A stretch of 64,000 bases of DNA from Whitmania pigra (taxonomy: Eukaryota > Annelida > Clitellata > Hirudinida > Haemopidae), in the NCBI GenBank assembly GCA_021613335.1, contig JAJTWR010000317.1:679963-743962 (forward strand), written 5' to 3'. A program made the position numbers and the translations under genes. The notes under the pieces are model-generated. The model did no database searches. It worked only from the letters and a program-made list of their open reading frames with translations, and was not told the DNA's origin. Positions within the stretch are counted from its first letter, which is position 1, and every line of letters starts with the position of its first letter. Shown piece after piece: positions 38,601-49,685 of the stretch.

Positions 38601-41550
38601 AACATCATAATCATCATCTCACTTCGTTGGTTTCCTCTGAGATTCGGGTTTGAACCCAAGACCCGACATTATCACGGCCGCTTTAGCGGGGGCCTTGTCT
38701 GCCTCCATCTGCTCCAACTCGGCATAAATTAAGGCCAATCGGGAAGAGGCATCGGGTGGTGCGCTGAAATAAATATACATATATTACATACATATTCATA
38801 CATACATATTCATACATACATATTCATACATACATATTCATACATACATATATATTTCATTGTAATTTAGCATGGGCATAATTTGTTTAAATAACAATGT
38901 ACTTATTTTCTATTACAACTTATGCTATGCAGTGCATTTATATCTTCATGACCTTCTACAATGTGACGGGACGTCATTATTTAACAAAAAAATCAAATGT
39001 AATTGAAAAGATTAACTCAATAATAAACAAATTTAAATTTGTTTATTATTTATTTATTATTGCTCTTTTAATTAATTGATATTTCCGGGTCAGCTTCCTT
39101 AAAGCTGGTCCACGAGTTTTTTATTAATCTGCCTGTTGGTTTTTTTGTTTGCTTTCATTTTGATGATTAAAAAATTTGCTCCAAAAAAAATTTAAAACAA
39201 AGACAGCAATATCTAAGACTACATTCACAGCTTGCAAATGATAAATATTGCAGTAAAGAATTGATAACATGTGATTGCAGTAAAGAATTGATAACATGTG
39301 GTTGCAGTAAAGAATTGATAACATGTGATTGCAGACCAATTATTTTGCATAGCAGCACTGAGTTTCTTCTCCTCCTCAATCAGACTCTGCCTCTTAATGT
39401 CGCACGACAAAACACTTTCGATGGCAGGAGTATCGTCACCGACCACCTATAAACAAATGAGAAAGAGACCAATGAGAAAGTAAGTTACAAAAATTAAAAA
39501 TGATCAGAAACACGTAACATCACCCAACGGGCTTACCTCTTGCTCGACGTGCAACACGCTCATGTGCGACGGCATCCTCAGTTGACCGTTGGCCAGCATC
39601 CTCAGCAGGGTCGTCTTCCCGATGCCATTCCGCCCCACGAGACCGTACCTTCTTCCTCGAGCCATCATCAGATCCGCACCCAAAAGGAGCGACCTTCGAA
39701 CAACAATCATTGTTTATCAAGAATACTAATCAAGTTTTAATCTGCTATTTAAGAACCATTCTTGATATTTAATTCATGTAAAATTCAATCCTAAATTAAA
39801 AGAATAAATAATATAATATATATTTGTTTTAATTGTAAATAAGTAATAAATACAATAACATATTCCTAATCCTTTCAATTTTGCAAAAAATACACTCTTC
39901 TAGCTGATAACAAATAAAAACATATTCATCAAAGTTTGACAATAACCTCTCTCCAAAGGAGATGTCAAAATTTTCAATCCTGATGTCGTAGGATCGGTTG
40001 ACTCCCGAAGCATCCAACTTGGCATCCTTCCTGTTGCTCTGTTGACTGGCACTCGGTCCTTCCATGACTCTGCAAGAATAATTAATTATTAATTACTGAT
40101 TATTAATTATTGATGACTCACCATACAAATGTTAGAAACTATGAGTCAAATGCTCACATGTTCTTCTTGACAGTTGTCTCTGATGCTTGCTGTCTCTTCA
40201 ACTGCTTTTCTTTCAATTTGGCTTCAGTTTTTTCAAGCTTCTTTGGATCAACTCTCTATACCATAATATTAAAGAGCATCACTTTTATTGCTCAGGACAT
40301 CGTGCAATAAATGATCATGCACACTTTTTTTATATTAAACTTTCACAATATATAAGCAAATACCAACTGCTATAGAAATATCTCCAAAATAGCATCTAGC
40401 TTAGTGTTTGTTATAATGAATGAAATGACCAACCATGGCTGAAAGTGACTTTGTGATCCAAACGTTCGAGTTGTCCTGTTCGGTGTGTGAATTATTTTCC
40501 ATTTGCTTTGGAGCGTCCAACACCTTCAACTCACCACTGCTAGAAACTTTGTGCAGGTCACCGTTTTGTCTAACAAAATTTTCGGGGATTTTTAATAAAA
40601 AACACTAATAAGGTTAATAAATAAATTAAACATATGCTGAATGTCATAAAATGATTATCAAATGTTACTTGATTATTTAAATTTAATGGTTACCTGTTGC
40701 TGGCAAAGAGTGCTTTGCATGCTTCCCGGATTGTTGTTTCAGAAGGACTGACTTCCGATAAAAAAGCACCGATGGCATCATTTAAATCGTCAGGAGACTC
40801 AAAATCCTCGCCACTTTCCTCCAAAATTCCTGGATAAAGGTTAATGATTTCAACCACTTTGCGCAAGGGTCAGTATTAAAAAAATACTGTGGTGTAATGT
40901 TTTGTTGCTAATAATAAAGCATTGCAAATAAGATACTTCCAGTGATACAGCTCACTTTAATGGAGATCAAATTGAAAACACAAAAATCCCAATCTAATTA
41001 TTTGAAATCTTAATGTGTCAATGGAAAGATGTTAACAAAAATTTCATCTTCATTATGAAACTAATTTATTTTGCAGTAAGTGTTGATTAATCTATTTGGA
41101 ATTCAATTTGAATCACAAAAGTTTTTTCCACGATTTTTAACTTATTTTAATGTTTAATTTATTATTGTGATGTTATCACTCTTCCAGTTGAGTAATAGTA
41201 ACTCGAGTTTACAAAGAAAAAGATGTAAGAAGTTATTTAAATTAAAGTTATTAACTAAATTAAAGAACACAATCTATGATATCCTCTTTCGCTAATATAC
41301 TACGGCATAATTATTATGAGAAACTACCACGAGTAAACAGATAAAGGAATGTAAAAATTAAGTACAACCATAATAACAACGTGCATATCGACTGAAAACC
41401 CAAAAAATCATTTTCGTTCAATTTAAGAGCAAAATTGTAACACATGTGATAGCAATGTAACTTATATTAGTTACCTAATATGTAAGAAACACAATATCCA
41501 TCTATATTTGGAAAGTAATCCAACAGAATTCTTTGGCTTGCTGAGCTCAT
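35684..41550 (-). CDS. ABCF3: ABCF3, soluble twin-ATPase ABC protein
   Basis: Complete gene, 19 exons on the minus strand: 41550-41475, 40829-40694, 40569-40434, 40255-40158, 40069-39947, 39693-39537, 39446-39337, 38763-38623, 38482-38426, 38244-38222, 38155-38100, 37925-37725, 37528-37452, 37296-37252, 36979-36850, 36689-36509, 36393-36261, 35980-35893, 35830-35684. Total 2115 nt, 704 residues; human ABCF3 is about the same length. The first ATPase has GRNGIGKTTLL (Walker A), EFSGGWRMRLSLAQALF (signature) and PDLLLLDEPTNMLD (Walker B, split by a 23-nt micro-exon). The linker has VFIDKFRYNANRASQVQSK. The second ATPase has GENGAGKTTLLK, LSGGQKSRVAFAL, NFFILDEPTNHLD and VLLVSHDERL. There are no membrane segments; ABCF proteins act on ribosomes and translation control in the cytosol. 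Several donors are GTTGG-type, but every phase fits. Confidence 0.95.
38770..38850 (+). repeat. CATA-rich imperfect repeat in ABCF3 intron 7
   Basis: Repeats of TTCATACATACATA over about 80 bp. Confidence 0.8.
39247..39334 (+). repeat. 27-bp tandem repeat abutting the ABCF3 exon 7 splice donor
   Basis: Three copies (39247, 39274, 39301) of a 27-bp unit beginning ATTGCAGTAAAG and ending GATAACATGTG, plus a partial fourth (ATTGCAG). The partial copy ends at the donor GT (39336-39335, minus), so the repeat reaches the 5' end of the intron. Confidence 0.9.
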
Positions 41551-41984
41551 GGTCTGTACAATATATCTCCTAAACTATGTGAGCGCACGACACGCTCCCG
41601 TAATGCCTAAAAGTTTACAAAACATCCAACGATCGTAAATATTTGTTTATTGTCATTATCTATGTTTAATCTATTTTTCTTGTTTAAATTTTATTTATTT
41701 TTTTACATTTGTCAAGTTTGCTACTGTATTCCAAAGTTTCTGAATAGGCTGCCTATTTGATTGCATTTTGATATAATAAATAGTAATTATAGTAATTATA
41801 AATTCGACTCAAAATAAATACGCACTGAACTACTTTAATTTCCAAAATTAAACATTCAGTAACTATTTGTCACAATTTCTTGCTTTCGAAGAATTACGAC
41901 TATGGACGATCATAAAGACCAAACGAATGTTGTTCAATGTAGTTCACCAGATATTTATGTTGGCATTGTTTTGTAGGACACTGA
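41551..41984. other. Region upstream of ABCF3, nothing recognised
   Basis: AT-rich; presumably contains the ABCF3 promoter. No clear motif. Confidence 0.45.
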
Positions 41985-42315
41985 ACTTCGTCCCACTTAT
42001 CCACCATTACAAAAAAAATCTCTGCGACGGAATTAGCAACCATCCAGGACTGCCAAATGCTGCTCTAAACCTCCTACTAAGAGGAAGACGGGAATATTGT
42101 AATTTTAAGCGATTCCTTAGTGCCATTCAATGCCTAAGAAATTGAAACAATGCAAGATCAAGAAATTCATAGAATTTTATCTTTGATTTCAGATTTCAAG
42201 GAGCAAGAGCATCAAGTCACTCTCCTTTTAGTACATGTTCACGTGGGCATCCAGAGCAACCAGAAGGCCAGCACCCCAGCAGATTGACAGAGAAGATGGG
42301 ATTGCTCCTCTGGCA
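41985..42315 (+). mobile_element. LINE RNase-H fragment abutting the AT-hook array
   Basis: Pieces NIVILSDSL (near 42094) and LISDFKEQEHQVTLLLVHVHVGIQSNQKASTPAD (42182-42285; split by codon order) correspond to the IVVLRNSL and VTLV..HVGIPGNEKGDALA segments of the RNase H in the LINE at 20.9-21.0 kb. The fragment ends abruptly at 42315, where sequence identical to the AT-hook gene begins. Confidence 0.6.
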
Positions 42316-43070
42316 GCCATGACGCACGTCTACAATGACAAAGGTTCACTGAAGCCGATAGAAATAGAAGGACCTCTATTCACCTCACCTAACGTTCCGA
42401 TATTCCAAGAAATTCATCCGTACTCTAAACAAACCTACGCAATCCCTGATTGCCGTGAACAAACAAAAGAAATGAGAAGCCAGTCCTCAATGTTTTCCTC
42501 AAGAGAGGATCTGGGATCTACCCGATTGTTGTTCCCATGCCGAATGGAAGTTTGGCCATTGGGAACAGGAACATTGACAAGACTGTCAAGGTTTGTCGAG
42601 TCAGACCGTGGATCCGAGATTTGAAATCGGAGTACGAAAGCAGTGAGGAGACGGTGAAAAGAGGTCGCGGCAGACCAAGAATTCATCCGATTGTTCGACA
42701 GCACGATAATGACTGTGAAAACATTGATGAAACAGTCAGAAGAGGTCGTGGAAGACCGAGGATCCATCCGATCGTCGAAACTAAACCTGTTGAAAATGGC
42801 GATATCGGAGAGAATGTCTGCGAACAAGTGAAAAGAGGCCGTGGCAGACCTAGGATTCATCCGATTGCTCCACCACAAGGAGATATGGAATTGGACGTTG
42901 AGCAGAACCCAGAATACCTCAAAAGAGGTAGGGGTAGACCGAGAAAATACCAAAAATGTGAGGATGAGGAGTCGGACAATGAGGACGTCTCCGAATGTCC
43001 AAAGAGAGGTAGGGGTAGACCGAGAAAATACCCAAGATATGAAGAACCAGACACTTCGACTAAAATCTAA
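42316..43070 (+). pseudogene. Left-end AT-hook copy: 5'-truncated and frameshifted
   Basis: Array identity starts at GCCATGACGCACG inside the coding region, at about codon 93 of the full gene. An A is missing in the AAAAGAAATGAG run (near 42470), which shifts the frame; the AT-hook part then reads correctly only from about 42537. No promoter or N-terminal CxxC region is present. The 3' end, with one internal 81-bp repeat, and the 3' UTR are intact and lead into the promoter of the first full copy. Confidence 0.9.
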
Positions 43071-43310
43071 CTTTGCTTGGAACGACTTTAGCTAAATTTA
43101 ACACTTCGGGACTTATTTTGTCATTTTTTTTCTCTTGTTCAGTTTGATAATAAAACTTGAAAATTCTTTAATAAACGTGTTTTGTTGTCAACGCGAAAAT
43201 TTATAACAATGCATAATGAGCAGCGAGAGTAAATAAAGCAATAATATTAATTTAACAGTAAAGCGATAAAAAAAATAATTATACCGATAAGATATGATAA
43301 TAATAAATAA

Positions 43311-43486
43311 CTTGGGGGCGGAGCCTGTGCGCGCATGCATCGACCGCGCGGATGCATGCGACTGATATGTCTATATAAAGGATTCGAGGGCGCTTTCTTG
43401 TCATTCTCTTCTCGGACAGCGTCCTGACGGCCACAAAGTTATAAGCAGTCGAGTAGCGATATAAATAGCTCGCAGCAGCCGCAATT
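43311..43486 (+). promoter_or_regulatory. Promoter and 5' leader of the array unit (first full copy as reference)
   Basis: GGGGGCGGAGCC (GC box) at 43314, a perfect inverted repeat CGCATGCATC (43332-43341) / GATGCATGCG (43351-43360) with a 9-bp spacer, and TATATAAAG at 43372-43380. The TATA lies ~113 bp before the ATG. A second TATA-like TATAAATA lies 25-30 bp before the ATG. The same block precedes all 13 full copies. In the copy starting at 54276 the dyad spacer has three extra bases. Transcription is expected to start near 43403. Confidence 0.75.
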
Positions 43487-44518
43487 ATGACGAAATTTAC
43501 TATCAAGACTTGCGAGGTCGCAAGAAATAGATTGACGAAAATTTCTAAGAGGTCAAATATGCTTCTGAAGTCATTTCCTATGCAAATCGTAGTCCAAAAG
43601 GCGCCTAAATGGTGCTTGAAGTGTGGATTCGAGTGCGAAAATTCGAATGAAGAATTTTGCACGGATTGCCTGGAAGTGATATACACGTCTTTCCACGATA
43701 ACATCAGGTACGCTGCTAAAAGTGATCCAACGGACGGCGTTATGTGGGACAGTTTCGACAACGCCATGACGCACGTCTACAATGACAAAGGTTCACTGAA
43801 GCCGATAGAAATAGAAGGACCTCTATTCACCTCACCTAACGTTCCGATATTCCAAGAAATTCATCCGTACTCTAAACAAACCTACGCAATCCCTGATTGC
43901 CGTGAACAAACAAAAGAAAATGAGAAGCCAGTCCTCAATGTTTTCCTCAAGAGAGGATCTGGGATCTACCCGATTGTTGTTCCCATGCCGAATGGAAGTT
44001 TGGCCATTGGGAACAGGAACATTGACAAGACTGTCAAGGTTTGTCGAGTCAGACCGTGGATCCGAGATTTGAAATCGGAGTACGAAAGCAGTGAGGAGAC
44101 GGTGAAAAGAGGTCGCGGCAGACCAAGAATTCATCCGATTGTTCGACAGCACGATAATGACTGTGAAAACATTGATGAAACAGTCAGAAGAGGTCGTGGA
44201 AGACCGAGGATCCATCCGATCGTCGAAACTAAACCTGTTGAAAATGGCGATATCGGAGAGAATGTCTGCGAACAAGTGAAAAGAGGCCGTGGCAGACCTA
44301 GGATTCATCCGATTGCTCCACCACAAGGAGATATGGAATTGGACGTTGAGCAGAACCCAGAATACCTCAAAAGAGGTAGGGGTAGACCGAGAAAATACCA
44401 AAAATGTGAGGATGAGGAGTCGGACAATGAGGACGTCTCCGAATGTCCAAAGAGAGGTAGGGGTAGACCGAGAAAATACCCAAGATATGAAGAACCAGAC
44501 ACTTCGACTAAAATCTAA
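43487..44518 (+). CDS. Multi-AT-hook protein, array copy 1 (343 residues, 5 hooks)
   Basis: The protein family is not recognised. Residues 1-40 are basic. Residues 43-61 hold a paired-Cys motif (CLKC and CTDC at 43/46 and 58/61, plus Cys50), which could bind one zinc. Residues 65-190 have no known domain. The C-terminal half has five AT-hook cores, RGRGRPR, at about 208, 235, 266, 296 and 322. The first three are followed by IHPI and the last two by KY; the linkers are acidic (CEDEESDNEDVSECP). AT-hooks bind the minor groove of AT-rich DNA, as in HMGA or Drosophila D1, so a nuclear DNA-binding role is inferred. The start ATG follows CCGCAATT and lies ~113 bp after TATA; no intron is needed. 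This copy has the fewest 81-bp repeats and an extra 3 bp (GGC) in the 3' UTR near 44557. Confidence 0.85.
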   Translation: MTKFTIKTCEVARNRLTKISKRSNMLLKSFPMQIVVQKAPKWCLKCGFECENSNEEFCTDCLEVIYTSFHDNIRYAAKSDPTDGVMWDSFDNAMTHVYNDKGSLKPIEIEGPLFTSPNVPIFQEIHPYSKQTYAIPDCREQTKENEKPVLNVFLKRGSGIYPIVVPMPNGSLAIGNRNIDKTVKVCRVRPWIRDLKSEYESSEETVKRGRGRPRIHPIVRQHDNDCENIDETVRRGRGRPRIHPIVETKPVENGDIGENVCEQVKRGRGRPRIHPIAPPQGDMELDVEQNPEYLKRGRGRPRKYQKCEDEESDNEDVSECPKRGRGRPRKYPRYEEPDTSTKI

Positions 44519-44937
44519 CTTTGCTTGGAACGACTTTAGCTAAATTTAACACTTCGGCGGGACTTATTTTGTCATTTTTTTTCTCTTGTTCAGTTTGATA
44601 ATAAAACTTGAAAATTCTTTAATAAACGTGTTTTGTTGTCAACGCGAAAATTTATAACAATGCATAATGAGCAGCGAGAGTAAATAAAGCAATAATATTA
44701 ATTTAACAGTAAAGCGATAAAAAAAATAATTATACCGATAAGATATGATAATAATAAATAACTTGGGGGCGGAGCCTGTGCGCGCATGCATCGACCGCGC
44801 GGATGCATGCGACTGATATGTCTATATAAAGGATTCGAGGGCGCTTTCTTGTCATTCTCTTCTCGGACAGCGTCCTGACGGCCACAAAGTTATAAGCAGT
44901 CGAGTAGCGATATAAATAGCTCGCAGCAGCCGCAATT

Positions 44938-46131
44938 ATGACGAAATTTACTATCAAGACTTGCGAGGTCGCAAGAAATAGATTGACGAAAATTTCTAAG
45001 AGGTCAAATATGCTTCTGAAGTCATTTCCTATGCAAATCGTAGTCCAAAAGGCGCCTAAATGGTGCTTGAAGTGTGGATTCGAGTGCGAAAATTCGAATG
45101 AAGAATTTTGCACGGATTGCCTGGAAGTGATATACACGTCTTTCCACGATAACATCAGGTACGCTGCTAAAAGTGATCCAACGGACGGCGTTATGTGGGA
45201 CAGTTTCGACAACGCCATGACGCACGTCTACAATGACAAAGGTTCACTGAAGCCGATAGAAATAGAAGGACCTCTATTCACCTCACCTAACGTTCCGATA
45301 TTCCAAGAAATTCATCCGTACTCTAAACAAACCTACGCAATCCCTGATTGCCGTGAACAAACAAAAGAAAATGAGAAGCCAGTCCTCAATGTTTTCCTCA
45401 AGAGAGGATCTGGGATCTACCCGATTGTTGTTCCCATGCCGAATGGAAGTTTGGCCATTGGGAACAGGAACATTGACAAGACTGTCAAGGTTTGTCGAGT
45501 CAGACCGTGGATCCGAGATTTGAAATCGGAGTACGAAAGCAGTGAGGAGACGGTGAAAAGAGGTCGCGGCAGACCAAGAATTCATCCGATTGTTCGACAG
45601 CACGATAATGACTGTGAAAACATTGATGAAACAGTCAGAAGAGGTCGTGGAAGACCGAGGATCCATCCGATCGTCGAAACTAAACCTGTTGAAAATGGCG
45701 ATATCGGAGAGAATGTCTGCGAACAAGTGAAAAGAGGCCGTGGCAGACCTAGGATTCATCCGATTGCTCCACCACAAGGAGATATGGAATTGGACGTTGA
45801 GCAGAACCCAGAATACCTCAAAAGAGGTAGGGGTAGACCGAGAAAATACCAAAAATGTGAGGATGAGGAGTCGGACAATGAGGACGTCTCCGAATGTCCA
45901 AAGAGAGGTAGGGGTAGACCGAGAAAATACCAAAAATGTGAGGATGAGGAGTCGGACAATGAGGACGTCTCCGAATGTCCAAAGAGAGGTAGGGGTAGAC
46001 CGAGAAAATACCAAAAATGTGAGGATGAGGAGTCGGACAATGAGGACGTCTCCGAATGTCCAAAGAGAGGTAGGGGTAGACCGAGAAAATACCCAAGATA
46101 TGAAGAACCAGACACTTCGACTAAAATCTAA
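44938..46131 (+). CDS. Multi-AT-hook protein, array copy 2 (397 residues, 7 hooks)
   Basis: Identical in layout to copy 1 but with three tandem 27-residue acidic-linker/AT-hook units instead of one. This makes it the copy with the most intact hooks (seven). The frame is open to the normal end DTSTKI. Confidence 0.85.
   Translation: MTKFTIKTCEVARNRLTKISKRSNMLLKSFPMQIVVQKAPKWCLKCGFECENSNEEFCTDCLEVIYTSFHDNIRYAAKSDPTDGVMWDSFDNAMTHVYNDKGSLKPIEIEGPLFTSPNVPIFQEIHPYSKQTYAIPDCREQTKENEKPVLNVFLKRGSGIYPIVVPMPNGSLAIGNRNIDKTVKVCRVRPWIRDLKSEYESSEETVKRGRGRPRIHPIVRQHDNDCENIDETVRRGRGRPRIHPIVETKPVENGDIGENVCEQVKRGRGRPRIHPIAPPQGDMELDVEQNPEYLKRGRGRPRKYQKCEDEESDNEDVSECPKRGRGRPRKYQKCEDEESDNEDVSECPKRGRGRPRKYQKCEDEESDNEDVSECPKRGRGRPRKYPRYEEPDTSTKI
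45822..46091 (+). repeat. 81-bp AT-hook minisatellite inside copy 2
   Basis: Three tandem 81-bp units, each encoding a KYQKCEDEESDNEDVSECP linker and KRGRGRPR hook. The other copies carry one to three units at the same place. Confidence 0.9.
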
Positions 46132-46546
46132 CTTTGCTTGGAACGACTTTAGCTAAATTTAACACTTCGGGACTTATTTTGTCATTTTTTTTCTCTTGTT
46201 CAGTTTGATAATAAAACTTGAAAATTCTTTAATAAACGTGTTTTGTTGTCAACGCGAAAATTTATAACAATGCATAATGAGCAGCGAGAGTAAATAAAGC
46301 AATAATATTAATTTAACAGTAAAGCGATAAAAAAATAATTATACCGATAAGATATGATAATAATAAATAACTTGGGGGCGGAGCCTGTGCGCGCATGCAT
46401 CGACCGCGCGGATGCATGCGACTGATATGTCTATATAAAGGATTCGAGGGCGCTTTCTTGTCATTCTCTTCTCGGACAGCGTCCTGACGGCCACAAAGTT
46501 ATAAGCAGTCGAGTAGCGATATAAATAGCTCGCAGCAGCCGCAATT

Positions 46547-47767
46547 ATGACGAAATTTACTATCAAGACTTGCGAGGTCGCAAGAAATAGATTGACGAAA
46601 ATTTCTAAGAGGTCAAATATGCTTCTGAAGTCATTTCCTATGCAAATCGTAGTCCAAAAGGCGCCTAAATGGTGCTTGAAGTGTGGATTCGAGTGCGAAA
46701 ATTCGAATGAAGAATTTTGCACGGATTGCCTGGAAGTGATATACACGTCTTTCCACGATAACATCAGGTACGCTGCTAAAAGTGATCCAACGGACGGCGT
46801 TATGTGGGACAGTTTCGACAACGCCATGACGCACGTCTACAATGACAAAGGTTCACTGAAGCCGATAGAAATAGAAGGACCTCTATTCACCTCACCTAAC
46901 GTTCCGATATTCCAAGAAATTCATCCGTACTCTAAACAAACCTACGCAATCCCTGATTGCCGTGAACAAACAAAAGAAAATGAGAAGCCAGTCCTCAATG
47001 TTTTCCTCAAGAGAGGATCTGGGATCTACCCGATTGTTGTTCCCATGCCGAATGGAAGTTTGGCCATTGGGAACAGGAACATTGACAAGACTGTCAAGGT
47101 TTGTCGAGTCAGACCGTGGATCCGAGATTTGAAATCGGAGTACGAAAGCAGTGAGGAGACGGTGAAAAGAGGTCGCGGCAGACCAAGAATTCATCCGATT
47201 GTTCGACAGCACGATAATGACTGTGAAAACATTGATGAAACAGTCAGAAGAGGTCGTGGAAGACCGAGGATCCATCCGATCGTCGAAACTAAACCTGTTG
47301 AAAATGGCGATATCGGAGAGAATGTCTGCGAACAAGTGAAAAGAGGCCGTGGCAGACCTAGGATTCATCCGATTGCTCCACCACAAGGAGATATGGAATT
47401 GGACGTTGAGCAGAACCCAGAATACCTCAAAAGAGGTAGGGGTAGACCGAGAAAATACCAAAAATGTGAGGATGAGGAGTCGGACAATGAGGACGTCTCC
47501 GAATGTCCAAAGAGAGGTAGGGGTAGACCGAGAAAATACCAAAAATGTGAGGATGAGGAGTCGGACAATGAGGACGTCTCCGAATGTCCAAAGAGAGGTA
47601 GGGGTAGACCGACCGAGAATACCAAAAATGTGAGGATGAGGAGTCGGACAATGAGGACGTCTCCGAATGTCCAAAGAGAGGTAGGGGTAGACCGAGAAAA
47701 TACCCAAGATATGAAGAACCAGACACTTCGACTAAAATCTAACTTTGCTTGGAACGACTTTAGCTAA
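46547..47767 (+). CDS. Multi-AT-hook protein, array copy 3 (406 codons, frameshifted end)
   Basis: It has three 81-bp units, but the third hook region reads AGACCGACCGAGAATACC near 47608, an indel that shifts the frame after KRGRGRP. The last ~50 residues are therefore unrelated (NVRMRSRTMRTSPNVQ...) and the final two hooks are lost. Six hook cores remain, the sixth cut short. Either a decaying copy or a sequencing error. Confidence 0.8.
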   Translation: MTKFTIKTCEVARNRLTKISKRSNMLLKSFPMQIVVQKAPKWCLKCGFECENSNEEFCTDCLEVIYTSFHDNIRYAAKSDPTDGVMWDSFDNAMTHVYNDKGSLKPIEIEGPLFTSPNVPIFQEIHPYSKQTYAIPDCREQTKENEKPVLNVFLKRGSGIYPIVVPMPNGSLAIGNRNIDKTVKVCRVRPWIRDLKSEYESSEETVKRGRGRPRIHPIVRQHDNDCENIDETVRRGRGRPRIHPIVETKPVENGDIGENVCEQVKRGRGRPRIHPIAPPQGDMELDVEQNPEYLKRGRGRPRKYQKCEDEESDNEDVSECPKRGRGRPRKYQKCEDEESDNEDVSECPKRGRGRPTENTKNVRMRSRTMRTSPNVQREVGVDRENTQDMKNQTLRLKSNFAWNDFS

Positions 47768-48157
47768 ATTTAACACTTCGGGACTTATTTTGTCATTTTT
47801 TTTCTCTTGTTCAGTTTGATAATAAAACTTGAAAATTCTTTAATAAACGTGTTTTGTTGTCAACGCGAAAATTTATAACAATGCATAATGAGCAGCGAGA
47901 GTAAATAAAGCAATAATATTAATTTAACAGTAAAGCGATAAAAAAATAATTATACCGATAAGATATGATAATAATAAATAACTTGGGGGCGGAGCCTGTG
48001 CGCGCATGCATCGACCGCGCGGATGCATGCGACTGATATGTCTATATAAAGGATTCGAGGGCGCTTTCTTGTCATTCTCTTCTCGGACAGCGTCCTGACG
48101 GCCACAAAGTTATAAGCAGTCGAGTAGCGATATAAATAGCTCGCAGCAGCCGCAATT

Positions 48158-49270
48158 ATGACGAAATTTACTATCAAGACTTGCGAGGTCGCAAGAAATA
48201 GATTGACGAAAATTTCTAAGAGGTCAAATATGCTTCTGAAGTCATTTCCTATGCAAATCGTAGTCCAAAAGGCGCCTAAATGGTGCTTGAAGTGTGGATT
48301 CGAGTGCGAAAATTCGAATGAAGAATTTTGCACGGATTGCCTGGAAGTGATATACACGTCTTTCCACGATAACATCAGGTACGCTGCTAAAAGTGATCCA
48401 ACGGACGGCGTTATGTGGGACAGTTTCGACAACGCCATGACGCACGTCTACAATGACAAAGGTTCACTGAAGCCGATAGAAATAGAAGGACCTCTATTCA
48501 CCTCACCTAACGTTCCGATATTCCAAGAAATTCATCCGTACTCTAAACAAACCTACGCAATCCCTGATTGCCGTGAACAAACAAAAGAAAATGAGAAGCC
48601 AGTCCTCAATGTTTTCCTCAAGAGAGGATCTGGGATCTACCCGATTGTTGTTCCCATGCCGAATGGAAGTTTGGCCATTGGGAACAGGAACATTGACAAG
48701 ACTGTCAAGGTTTGTCGAGTCAGACCGTGGATCCGAGATTTGAAATCGGAGTACGAAAGCAGTGAGGAGACGGTGAAAAGAGGTCGCGGCAGACCAAGAA
48801 TTCATCCGATTGTTCGACAGCACGATAATGACTGTGAAAACATTGATGAAACAGTCAGAAGAGGTCGTGGAAGACCGAGGATCCATCCGATCGTCGAAAC
48901 TAAACCTGTTGAAAATGGCGATATCGGAGAGAATGTCTGCGAACAAGTGAAAAGAGGCCGTGGCAGACCTAGGATTCATCCGATTGCTCCACCACAAGGA
49001 GATATGGAATTGGACGTTGAGCAGAACCCAGAATACCTCAAAAGAGGTAGGGGTAGACCGAGAAAATACCAAAAATGTGAGGATGAGGAGTCGGACAATG
49101 AGGACGTCTCCGAATGTCCAAAGAGAGGTAGGGGTAGACCGAGAAAATACCAAAAATGTGAGGATGAGGAGTCGGACAATGAGGACGTCTCCGAATGTCC
49201 AAAGAGAGGTAGGGGTAGACCGAGAAAATACCCAAGATATGAAGAACCAGACACTTCGACTAAAATCTAA
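48158..49270 (+). CDS. Multi-AT-hook protein, array copy 4 (370 residues, 6 hooks)
   Basis: The commonest form: two 81-bp units and six hooks. The translation is the same as that of copies 5-9 and 11 as far as I can see. Confidence 0.85.
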   Translation: MTKFTIKTCEVARNRLTKISKRSNMLLKSFPMQIVVQKAPKWCLKCGFECENSNEEFCTDCLEVIYTSFHDNIRYAAKSDPTDGVMWDSFDNAMTHVYNDKGSLKPIEIEGPLFTSPNVPIFQEIHPYSKQTYAIPDCREQTKENEKPVLNVFLKRGSGIYPIVVPMPNGSLAIGNRNIDKTVKVCRVRPWIRDLKSEYESSEETVKRGRGRPRIHPIVRQHDNDCENIDETVRRGRGRPRIHPIVETKPVENGDIGENVCEQVKRGRGRPRIHPIAPPQGDMELDVEQNPEYLKRGRGRPRKYQKCEDEESDNEDVSECPKRGRGRPRKYQKCEDEESDNEDVSECPKRGRGRPRKYPRYEEPDTSTKI

Positions 49271-49685
49271 CTTTGCTTGGAACGACTTTAGCTAAATTTA
49301 ACACTTCGGGACTTATTTTGTCATTTTTTTTCTCTTGTTCAGTTTGATAATAAAACTTGAAAATTCTTTAATAAACGTGTTTTGTTGTCAACGCGAAAAT
49401 TTATAACAATGCATAATGAGCAGCGAGAGTAAATAAAGCAATAATATTAATTTAACAGTAAAGCGATAAAAAAAATAATTATACCGATAAGATATGATAA
49501 TAATAAATAACTTGGGGGCGGAGCCTGTGCGCGCATGCATCGACCGCGCGGATGCATGCGACTGATATGTCTATATAAAGGATTCGAGGGCGCTTTCTTG
49601 TCATTCTCTTCTCGGACAGCGTCCTGACGGCCACAAGTTATAAGCAGTCGAGTAGCGATATAAATAGCTCGCAGCAGCCGCAATT

